NCBI GenBank assembly: GCA_033439685.1
Contig: JAUEDM010000002.1
Coordinates: forward strand, 682,001-746,000
Reading direction: 5' to 3'
DNA from: Apodospora peruviana
Lineage: Eukaryota; Ascomycota; Sordariomycetes; Sordariales; Lasiosphaeriaceae
Length of the DNA: 64,000 bases
The position numbers were made by a program, and so were the translations under genes. Each line of letters begins with the position of its first letter. The first letter of the stretch is position 1. The notes under the pieces are model-generated. The model ran no database searches, had not been told where the DNA came from, and saw nothing but the letters and a program-made list of their open reading frames with translations. Below, in pieces: positions 55,099 through 64,000 of this stretch.

Positions 55099-57155
55099 TG
55101 ATGTTTGTGAACCCTTGGATGTATGTTTGCATTGCGGATACGAATGGGGAAATCTGAATCAGTTACATGTTCACTGTGAAGTGAATTTCAAAGTGATTAC
55201 GTACCCAAGTACTGTACAACGAGGTCAGATTTTTGCAGATGCCAGGAACCTCATCTTCAGGGCCTTATCTTCCTAAGCACACCGAACTTCCATCTTCATA
55301 CTTCATCCACGTAAAATAACTTCCTCTGGCTCAGCCTGGCTTAGTCTTTGTTTCGGTAGGATTTGGCCTTGCTCACCTTTGCTTATCCTGATCACCATTC
55401 GGGCAGGTTGCACCACGGCATGCTAAATTGATTCAACTCTAGCCTAAATATAGGTAATCTACCGCATCTGATTCGGCGCAACCGCCAGCGTCGACGCAGT
55501 CATCAGGTGCTGAGTTGCCTGATCCGACGAGCGATGGTGAGCTGAGAGAGCGGTGAGAATCGCCAGCTTTTCGTCCGCATCGTACGAGAGCGCCAAGGCT
55601 CGGACAGCCACCTTAAGTCTCATCAACTCCAGCAAAGGAGGATGCTAGACCGAGAGGCCAGATGCCATTGCAGTAGATGTGCCGGACCAAGATGTTGCAA
55701 GCCAACGGAAGGAGCTCGCGTGTCTTCTTCGAGGTCTTTAGTTATTGGACTATGGCCATCAAAAGCGATGACAGAATTTGAATGCAGATCGCTGGACATA
55801 CGTTCAGACAACTGAGGACGATGAAGAGGTCTTGGTTCAGGTGGCATTAGAAAAGACTACCAAGTCGATCACAACGAAAGTCAAGGAGACCGCAAAGTCT
55901 TGACCGGTACAAGAGTTCTCGCTCTCAAAGAGATCATTGCGAAGCAGATGCGAGATGGAGCCGGTTTGAACGGGATTTTTGGCAAAAGTAAGGCTCGATG
56001 TGAGCTCTCAAAGAGGACTTGGAACCGTATTCTTTCAGACGAGAGATACGCCCTTGTCCGGGATTTCATACCAAGAAGAGCGTGAATCCTAGCTTGTACT
56101 GGATAAACTAGGCGTTGATTAGATCGACGATGAACAAAGTTCGTCGCGATCTTACCAAGGAGTCTGATATCATTATCGGTACTTCCGTCGCTTAATATTT
56201 GAGCGTTGGCCGTCCCATGATCAGGACCGGGCCGACGCTTAGAAAATGACAAGGAAATGGAAGTCTACTGGGCGACAGACGTATTTCTGCGATCTTGGTT
56301 GACAAGTTAACTTAAGAGACACTGCACGCCGTCCCGCAAGCAGTTCGACGCTTAGTAGATGGTCGTAGGATTGGTCAAATAGTCCGTGCTCGTCACGGAG
56401 CTGGCGATAGTAAGAAAGCTCTCTGTCCATGATTATCCATGTGTGTAAGCCATGTCCGTGCCAAGGCCCAAACCTACTGCGACAATAGCACGTGGAAAGG
56501 CCTCTCTCTTGCCAAATATCATTCAGGTCTTGATATACTTCCGACGTCTCTTTTTGTACTTTATGACGCGTCGTTCCCTTGTCTACTACAAAAATTATCG
56601 TTGATCCCTCATTGGACACTCGTCTATTCTGGCATTCTTCCCTCGTTGTCATTGGCTGGCTCGTCTCAGATCTGGTTTAGACGTATAAATTCGTTCAGCG
56701 GTAATATTTCATACTTGACACGTCGGCTTACCGATTCCGAATACGATGGTAAGTTAAATGTTAATAGTAAACTCTTTGAAGCGGCAGCACGAGACTCGGT
56801 CACGGTCAAGCCAAGTGTTGAGGAGATCGATGATTAGGATGATTCATGATCGATGTGGGAGGTGCAGAGATGGCACCACCTCTCCAGCAACTGAGAGGAC
56901 ACTAAGAATCAGACCTCAGTTACGCGTTGTTCCTGTTGCTACTTGAACTAGTAGCCCACAATCAGTATCAAAGACAAAATAATCACCAAACCACGACCAG
57001 AATCACGCCCAAACGACCAGCGAAGAGTCCCACGGGAAGCCCACCGAAAGAATGGGGAGCTCAACGCTTCTCTGGGTGGCTATCTGGCCGAGGCGGGATA
57101 TGGCCACCTGACATGCGCCCCAAAATCGCGTCCCGAACCTCGAGGCAGGCATTCA
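55099..57155. other. Unassigned relic region
   Basis: Coding-like scraps on the plus strand in several frames, e.g. VLALKEIIAKQMRDGAGLNG (55917) and TMNKVRRDLTKESDIIIGTS (56130). The latter vaguely recalls superfamily-1 helicase motifs. No intact frame above about 140 codons and no secure family. Confidence 0.35.
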
Positions 57156-57660
57156 TCACTCATAGCTGGGCATCCTCCGCGAAAAGGTTGTGTCGTAGTC
57201 AGACCTAGCGGAAGTCAAGCAGAGTCTGGCAGCAATGGGGCGACATAGTGGACAAGAAGATGAACACGATGATGAGGTGGTCAGTTCGATTCTGGCTACA
57301 GCAATGCCCAAAGGGGAGTTATCGGATTGATTTGCCATCTTCATTAGGTGAAGTGCTTTGCGTGTAGGTGGTATCCATTGTACAAGAGAATGGAATAATG
57401 TATTGAGTTGATGGGATACTTTTGGGCTACTAAGAGATATGATGGTCGGATCCGCCTTCTTCAGAATGTCACGAGCTTCTTCGCGGAGTGCGTTCAAGCG
57501 GATAGCGTGGTAATCGCCGTAGCGAAGGTACCAGGCATCCTTCATGAGCTTCTCTAACTTGATCCGGGCCTCGTGGTACTTATCATCGGCGCCAAGCCGC
57601 CGAGTTACCTCTCCTCGGATACTGTCCAGGGCGATGTCTATTTGGCGGTCAGGTCTGAGT
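57156..57660 (-). CDS. Hypothetical protein, possibly partial
   Basis: The minus strand has a well-composed frame: RQIDIALDSIRGEVTRRLGA, then DDKYHEARIKLEKLMKDAWY, LRYGDYHAIRLNALREEARD and QLNTLFHSLVQWIPPTRKAL, ending at a TAG at 57156. Helix-rich and charged, no cysteine motif until the tail. The frame meets a stop at about 57726, just before the (CAG)12 tract, and no in-frame ATG lies between. A first exon or an alternative start (ATG 57545) must be assumed. Family unknown. Confidence 0.4.
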
Positions 57661-57717
57661 TGGCTGGAAGGGCGTGGCGGCAGGCGAGTCGGGACGAGGG
57701 CCGCGGCCAGACATCAA

Positions 57718-57753
<36 letters not shown>
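57718..57753. repeat. (GCT)12 trinucleotide repeat
   Basis: Twelve pure units, followed by more interrupted GCT/TTA steps. On the minus strand it would be CAG, coding poly-Gln in one frame (…QQLDVWPRPSSRL). Whether it is translated is unclear. Confidence 0.9.
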
Positions 57754-57755
<2 letters not shown>

Positions 57756-57933
57756 TATTGCTGCTGATGTTATCGTTGCTGCTGTTATTGTTACTGCTGG
57801 TAGTGGTAGTGGTAATAATTATTGAGAATGGAGGAGACCAAAGGACGACGCGGTGGGATTATTTATAAGGCCCTGTTGAATTCGACACAAGAAGGTGCAT
57901 ATTCCAAGTGTGATTGGACCTGCCGTCGTCTAC

Positions 57934-58260
57934 CTACACCCTAGACCGAGACCACCTCGCTGTAACACCTCCGACGACTCGTAATGAGTTCAAACAACTG
58001 GTTAAAGCCTTGTGAGAGAACACGCAACCGATGAAGAAGACAAACACGATGTCGATACGATTACGGCCGGCTTTACCAAGGACAGAATAAAGAATGTTGA
58101 AGGCCTCCTCGACAAACTTCCGAAGCTGGGCGCTGGTACCCTCCCGGTCACTGCCATAGATATGCAGAACGCCATCCGTCGCCTCGCAACAGGAGGTCCT
58201 CCGAATCAACCATCCAGTATTCTTGGTGATCGCCGAGACGGAGGTCCCAAGCCTCGGCAT
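57934..58260 (-). CDS. Small hypothetical protein
   Basis: A 108-codon minus-strand frame from ATG 58260: MPRLGTSVSAITKNTGWLIR, HIYGSDREGTSAQLRKFVEE, AFNILYSVLGKAGRNRIDIV and FVFFIGCVFSHKALTSCLNS. Composition is plausible for a short protein with one hydrophobic segment. No family recognised; could be a chance frame or the end of a longer, spliced gene. Confidence 0.3.
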   Translation of the reverse strand: MPRLGTSVSAITKNTGWLIRRTSCCEATDGVLHIYGSDREGTSAQLRKFVEEAFNILYSVLGKAGRNRIDIVFVFFIGCVFSHKALTSCLNSLRVVGGVTARWSRSRV

Positions 58261-58458
58261 GGCACTCCTTGCGCAGAAAGGGCCCTGTGCAGATCGCGCC
58301 GATGGTCCTCATGTGCACCAGGGCAGCAGAGGGCTAAACTCACAAGAAGGAGGAGAATCCATAAATAGCATATAGACTGGTAATACTGGCATACAAGAGG
58401 TACGAAAGCCCCCAGCCCAACCATAGAGATATACAGCTAACCATCACAATGACGACGA

Positions 58459-59021
58459 TTAGACTGAGAAGGACGAAGGCGCCGGCCCACACGTGCCAAG
58501 GTGGTGTAATGTGGTGGTAACCACGCAGCCATATGGAGAGCAGCAAGGCTGGCCCTCCTGGCAACCATGCCCGCTGGATATACAGTTCGGCCCCGACGGC
58601 GTCGTCGACGTCGGTGGTGGTGTTGTCGTCGTCGCCGTCACCTGGGAGAAAGAGTTAGAAAAGCTCCCGTCGAAGCCGGGCCGGCAGAGACCAAACTTAC
58701 GGGCCACTCGCACGAGCAAGCCGAAGACAACTTGTTCGGGCTATGACACTGTGAGAAGACATCCACGCTTGTAGCGATGGTATTGGTGTAAGATTCGCAG
58801 AAGTGGCGAGCGAGATTCGTGCGAGCGGCCAAGGCGCGAAGACAGTTGTTTCTCGCGCAGGCGGCCCGCTTGATCAGCTCGCGGTTGTTTTCAGTCGTCT
58901 GGACATGGGCGTGAACGACAGTCTTGACAACGTACTCAGGCTGCCGCTCCTCTTCCGCAGCCGCAAAGACGACATTGGCAAGGAGGGCAGCGGTGCCGAT
59001 GAGAATGGAAGTGACCTTCAT
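58459..59021 (-). CDS. Small secreted cysteine-rich protein
   Basis: Exons 59021-58701 and 58641-58459 join over a 59-bp intron (GTAAGT...CCCAG) and give 167 residues. The start MKVTSILIGTAALLANVVFA is a signal peptide. An N-terminal cysteine module follows: CARNNCLRALAARTNLARHF, then C...C...SSACSCEW. It is found at the front of many secreted fungal proteins. A Thr/Pro linker (VTATTTTPPPTSTTPSG) leads to a second, compact six-cysteine module (NCISSGHGCQEGQPCCSPYG, CVV...LGTCGP) resembling small disulfide-knot domains. Function unknown. Size, signal peptide and Cys content fit an effector-like or wall-associated protein. Confidence 0.8.
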
Positions 59022-60531
59022 GTTGAGGGTTGGGGAAGAAGTGATCTTGAAAGCCAGGTAGAGGAAAACTGGTCTAGTTTTAACTACTGCAGTGTAAAGC
59101 AGAAGGAAGACTGGGATGAGCGGATTCCGAGGGCCTGACCAAGTTATGGACCTCCAGCAGAGGGCTACGACAGAGTCCGTCCTCACAGACAGTGATACGA
59201 AGTAGGGAAGAAAGAAGCGCATCAAGCCTCTCGGAACCGGTATAAGCGGGTGCAGCTCAACCCTGCATCCAAGTGGAAAGCGCTGTTCAGCTGGGACTAG
59301 TCGTCCCTGTCCAGCCCTATCAGCATCGCTGTTATGTTGTACGACGACGGGCAGTGCTGTCAATAGTGCCGCCTTCGGGTGACGAGTAAGCCAAACTCGC
59401 CAAGACTGCGGCTCTTACTGGCTCGTCCGTCAATACGAACCTTCAACACATCTTTTGGTGAGACATGCACTCCAAGGTGTAAAGTTAAAACTGTTGCCAA
59501 GCGGGGTTTGCGAGTGCCAGGGAGCAAAGTGAATCTCGATGATCGAGGGAGATAGTCTACAAGCGTTTGGACGTTTTGGTCCACACCCAGGCCAAATTTC
59601 TCGACCGGGTCACAAACATGCTGCCCCAACGCCGCCGCAATGCCGATCCCTGTCACACCTCCCCAGCTAGAAGGTGCACAGGAACTACTGTCCTCGTTCT
59701 AGCCGACGTCATCTCACCAGCAACCTAAGGCACATCAAAGATTCCTCTCAGCGAAACCTCCGACTCCTCTCAGCGAAACCTCCGACTAAGAAAATGGACG
59801 ATGGCAGTTCGCCCTTCGCTTTCACAACAACTTCCCCATTGGGCTCGAGACTTCTACCAAGCGACGGATAGTGGCCAGAGAAGGAGAAGTTCTGGTGATT
59901 CGTTCGAACAGCAGCATAGTATCATGCCGCCGCACACCTAGCGAGGATCAGCGAAGTCGCACTCGAATATAGCATCCTGTTAGCAATCCAAGACCTACAC
60001 TGAAAGAGAATAAGGTGCCCAAACGGCCAACAGTCACTACCAGCTCGTGCAGATTCACTCGGATTCTCAGGAGGTGCTGGACATGGTGGAGGGATATAAT
60101 CACGGTCGTCTTCGCCGCTCTTGCGGCAACGTAGGTGATAGAGACACGACCTGTTGGTCGGCCTGGGTGAAAGAGTGATCCAAGAGTGCATCGGTCTGGA
60201 GCGCGGCCCGACGCCGGTCCACCAGGTCATCACGAAGCCGCCGAGTGGTGCGGGCTATAGACTTAGGGTGTGTGCTTTTATGGCCCTCGCAGTTGTAGTG
60301 GCAGTTGCTACACGTTCGTTACCAGCCACCGTAGAAACCACACATTTGTTAAAGTGGCATTTTATCCGTTGCCACATTGCTCTCATTCGGTGACTGGCTT
60401 CAACTTGGTTCCGGTACCTGCAGACATAGGAAACCGACCTTGCCTCTGTCAAGATAATACCCCAGTTCGACACGACGGTTAACTACCTACCTTACATAGG
60501 TCATCCTAGAGGAGATTGTGGAAGAGGATGA
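59022..60531. other. Unassigned spacer
   Basis: A near-perfect 24-bp duplication (CTCTCAGCGAAACCTCCGAC twice, 59746 and 59766) is present. No gene recognised. Confidence 0.45.
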
Positions 60532-60910
60532 CTCTACTGGTGGTCCAAAGCCCGAACGTGGTAATAAAGGTGCCTGGCCAACACTTGTCATCGAGGCGGG
60601 AGACTCCGATTCATTGGGCGAGTTGCATAACGATATGAAGTGGTGGTTTTCTGCGTCAGACCATCAGGTCAAGGTCTGTTCTTCTTTCCAAATTTGACCA
60701 TACTTGCTCCATTATCATTTTGGGAAAGTTGGAGGAAGAAGTGCAAACTCATCCGGGAGCTACTACGACACGACGTTTTGCTGGTCTTCAGCCTACACTC
60801 CGGCAAAGTATCACCATCGCTCAAAATGCCACTACCAACCCGGTTTCGTACAATGTTACTAGAGGTGCGTTGATACTATCGTTCAGGCTTCTCCATAAGG
60901 ATTTTTTCCG
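60532..60910 (+). pseudogene. Relic of an uncharacterised fungal gene family ('WPTLVIE' type)
   Basis: EDDSTGGPKPERGNKGAWPT, LVIEAGDSDSLGELHNDMKW and WFSASDHQVK read in one frame. VLLSKFDHTCSIIILGKLEE, EVQTHPGATTTRR and QSITIAQNATTNPVSYNVTR, GALILSFRLL follow in another after a one-base shift near 60671. I recognise the pattern 'WPTLVIE.G.SESL..L..DA.WW' from many uncharacterised fungal proteins that have been likened to PD-(D/E)XK folds. The N-terminal part is missing. A decayed fragment. Confidence 0.5.
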
Positions 60911-63259
60911 GACCGGTCTAGGGCAAACGGCGCTTTCAAGAAGGACAAAAAGCAATAGAGCTGCGCTGTCCTTGGAGTTTGATGCGCAGCTAGACGAATG
61001 CAAGACGAAAGGTAGAGACGCTGTCAACCTCTTCTCTCTTGATGCCGAGGGGACTAACAAATCGGTTTGGGGCGGACCTACGCTCGCCCATACGTATGGT
61101 CCAGTCCTGTCCCCAGCTCATAAGCCATTGTTGCTCACTGCAGTGCTCAGCACACAACCGCGAGGAATAGAGTAAGAGGAGCTCCGAAAGACAAACATGA
61201 AATGGACGTGTCTTATGTCCCGGCACCGAGATATATGTCTTGTCGATATTCTGAGGTGCTAGTTCTGTAGTTTATTTCAATTGCTAAAAAAGGTGAACAC
61301 GATACCTACCTTGACAAGCACCGCTCCTCCCTCGCTGCCGCCCGCCGTGCGTTGGGCCAAACGGCTGCTTTTTCTTGTCCTCATATGCGGAAGAGACGGA
61401 TGGTTTGAATTGACCTCCTCCCTGAAAGCTGTACCGGGTACAACCGCGGGGATCAATAGGGGTGCATGGAATTTACGCCAGAAAAGGCGATTCTGACGTG
61501 GCCCAGTAAGTAAGTGGCTTGCAGCCGCTCCGTTCGGTGGCAGCGCGTTGGTGTCCGGCGAGATGCACACGTGCATATATCCAATACCATCGTCGGTGCT
61601 GTTGATGGCGATTTCTTCCACCAGCTCGGTACCAAGTTTGGCATGCCCATCCGAGCCCCTGATCGGTCCTTATGACCCTTACGAGCCGTTTTGTGCAAAG
61701 TGCTGATTTTGGCTCCGCCGGCAGTGATAAACTTTTGTGAGGCTGCAAAGACGTCATCCTCATCCATGATGTTCGTGATGTCTACTGTATGCAAGACCCG
61801 CTAGGCGTGATTATCGAAGGTCTGGCTGCACTTACAGGTATCTTGCTCGTGGAACGGTTGTCGTTCTTGAAAGATAGTCTCCGGCCGTCCAAATCGCGAA
61901 TGATCATATCTTCGGACGCTCTCCTTTTGGGCGGTTCGATGAAAGGCCAATCCCAGCGTAAAGTTCCTTGAATATAAGCACTTGAGGGAAGAGAGAATAT
62001 GGTCTGGGTCAGTCGAATGCTTGATAAGACGAAGGCCAACTTGAAACTCATGGATGTCCCATAGACTATGGGCAGTGGGCGAGAGAGGAAGGATGTTGCT
62101 CTCCTCCTTCATATTCAGGGCTCTCTATGAGCGTATCAGCTAATTTAAACGTAGCTAAGTTTGTAGTGTCGTAGGAATATTCTCGTTGTTTCTTATGCCG
62201 TTACTCGGCTAGTACACCTGAGTTCCGGGTCGAGCTCTCAGGTTTACTAGCAGATGGAACCTGATGAGGCTCAGAGCTTGGAACGGCCTGGGCGGATTTT
62301 GCTACACGGACTCGGAATTGTTGGCATTATCGTTCTCCCGGGCCTGGATGACTTGATCATCATGATGTTCACGGGGACCAGGCTTGGGCTCTTCCGACTC
62401 GCTGTCCTTTTCTGACTCGGTATTATCCTTCGATATGGTATTGTCCTGGACTGCTTCCTTGTCCGAGTATTCAAGGTTATATATTGGACTATAGTTACGA
62501 CGCCCTGGATACGGCTCTCTACCGTACCTAGATAGTGGTCTCCACGCTCTTACTCGCTCTCGTCATCGCGACTATTACCTATCTGGTATTCAGATCTGTT
62601 CCCGCCATATCCAACTAGACGTGTGTCGTAGTCGGGGTCCCTCTGATCCTGCATTGACCCGTCAGCAAAGGAAATCATCTGGTGCCGGCCGTCCTTGTCG
62701 ACATCGGGGCCGATGAGAACCGACGCACCCCTGCCCGCCGACTTTATGCTTCATTACTACGGGGAAGCTGGAACGAAGGATGAACGATTCCGTCGGTTCC
62801 GACCTCTTTCCCCATGAATTCAAACACTTTGGACATGAGAAGGATGTTTAGCTTCTGCTTCTTGTTGTCCCAGTCGTGCTTTGCGGGGATAATTATACCG
62901 ACTTGCTAAAGCTCCTAAACAAATTGGCGACTATCATCGAATTTGTCGTCGCCATACTGTCCTCGACTGAGTTGACTCTCTCTTTAATATTCAATCTGAT
63001 CTCCCCGCTAATCTGATGGTTCCGCACCCAGCCAGAATTCCTCGCCATAATGGGAGAGTACCGTTCAGCAGACATCTGCCTCGTGGTTACGATTGCGAGC
63101 TGCAAGACGATGGAAGGGGAAAGAAAACGTAGATCTATCAGGAGCGGCGAATTGGGGCTGAAGCCGAAGTATATCAACGGGCCATTGATCCTTAGGTTGG
63201 ACTTTCATGAAGTGGTCGTCGCTAGCTAAGCCATCCGCCGACATGTCGATGCCAGCCTC
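60911..63259. other. Unassigned relic region
   Basis: Minus-strand scraps include SFKLAFVLSSIRLTQTIFSL (62050) and an acidic stretch NTISKDNTESEKDSESEEPK (about 62440-62380) followed by a stop. None forms an intact or recognisable gene. Confidence 0.35.
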
Positions 63260-63526
63260 TTGGCCACCGAGACCAGGATGGCAAAGCTACAGGACCAGGT
63301 GGACAAGCTCATACGCGAAAACCGGCGGCTCGGCGAAGAGCTCAGCAAACGCCCTACCGAAGACGATCTAACTGGACCGACCAAACGCCCCCGATATTTA
63401 GAGGCGATAAAGTCGTTAGGCCGACGCGCCGCAGTATCGCCGACGATTCGACTACCGGTAGAGGGAGGAAGCTTAAAAGGACCGAAAGGACTAGGACTTT
63501 TCAAAGCGGCAGTAGATGAGGATTAA
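63260..63526 (+). other. Coiled-coil peptide frame, possible gene end
   Basis: The frame METRMAKLQDQVDKLIRENR-like (residues from 63275: MAKLQDQVDKLIRENRRLGE), then ELSKRPTEDDLTGPTKRPRY and LPVEGGSLKGPKGLGLFKAA ends DED-stop at 63526. The heptad pattern and charge suggest real coding, probably the last exon of a gene whose earlier part (63060-63220) is interrupted by a TAG near 63228. Family unknown. Confidence 0.4.
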
Positions 63527-64000
63527 ACGCTACGTGTAATCTCGATTGCTTAGAATACTAATGGCTAGTCGGCTTTATTAAGCTACACCTGGTTAATTCG
63601 GATAAGAACAGTTTGGAGTTTGGAGTGTATGTAGAAAGGCTTTTGTAGCTACACTGGGAGATTGTCTTTCGTTGAAAGGCGGCAGTTGTTACGTGAGAGA
63701 TATGGCTGGCACAGTCAGAACAGGCTTTGCCTGTTGAGGGCGTGGCTGGGGGAAGCCGACGGGAGAGAGGACCGCGCCGGTTGTGAGGTGGCGGGTGATT
63801 CTGTGGGTTGTATGATGTTTGTGGATTGGAGGACCTAGGGCGTGATGGTAGTGGTGGTGCCGATGGGTGTCTCAGGCTACGCCAACTTGGCTTGATACCC
63901 AATTCGGACTGGGATCCCTCCCACGGTTGGGACCCTGATGAGCCTGAGTTTACCAGCTGCAAGCATTGTCCCCTCACCTGCTGCTGTGTCGGAACAGGCA
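63527..64000. other. Unassigned end of window
   Basis: A Pro/Ser-rich minus-strand frame (63977-63558) is present but has no recognisable domain. Confidence 0.4.

Overview
The window reads as nuclear DNA of a filamentous ascomycete, most likely a Sordariomycete close to Chaetomiaceae. Genes carry short 55-65 bp GT...AG introns with CTAAC-like branch points, and there are no operons. The protein families are typically fungal: a HET-domain protein, Zn2Cys6 regulator, GH7 cellobiohydrolase, CE15 glucuronoyl esterase with CBM1, DUF6594, DUF4246, NACHT/ankyrin and F-box/ankyrin. The GH7 protein looks like the Humicola/Myceliophthora CBH I type. Genus is inference.

Layout. 0-9 kb: the 5' end of a short-chain dehydrogenase (-), a frameshifted DUF6594 gene, an F-box/2EXR-like gene, a RING-like gene with a frame break, an intron-bearing tRNA-Arg(CCU), and a decayed pair (DUF4246 tail plus a membrane protein containing a 34-G run). 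10-19 kb: a HET-domain pseudogene with several stops, an F-box/ankyrin gene, a secreted Gly/Pro-rich protein and an unknown secreted or membrane-associated protein. 19-38 kb: a lignocellulose-facing stretch with GH7 cellobiohydrolase (-), an alpha/beta hydrolase, CE15 esterase (+), and a 1223-residue secreted protein that fuses a PQQ-type beta-propeller to a Fet3-like multicopper oxidase through a Ser/Thr-rich linker. An NLR (NACHT-ankyrin) relic and a MITE-like inverted repeat lie among them. 38-48 kb: a 14-bp minisatellite, then scrambled, diverged copies of an unidentified multi-exon gene family on both strands. 48-51 kb: an intact regulator with two consecutive Zn2Cys6 clusters. 51-64 kb: mostly relics, including a broken polytopic membrane protein and other fragments, plus one intact-looking cysteine-rich secreted protein.

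Functionally, GH7 (cellulose chain ends), CE15 (lignin-glucuronoxylan ester cleavage) and the propeller-oxidase fusion (possible iron, copper or phenol redox chemistry outside the cell) are all secreted and could act on the same plant-biomass substrate. No pathway cluster can be proven from sequence alone. The rest is an accessory, relic-rich landscape with long homopolymers and changes compatible with RIP. Exon boundaries for the best genes were derived by hand and keep frame. Those in the 39-47 kb and 51-64 kb parts are unresolved.
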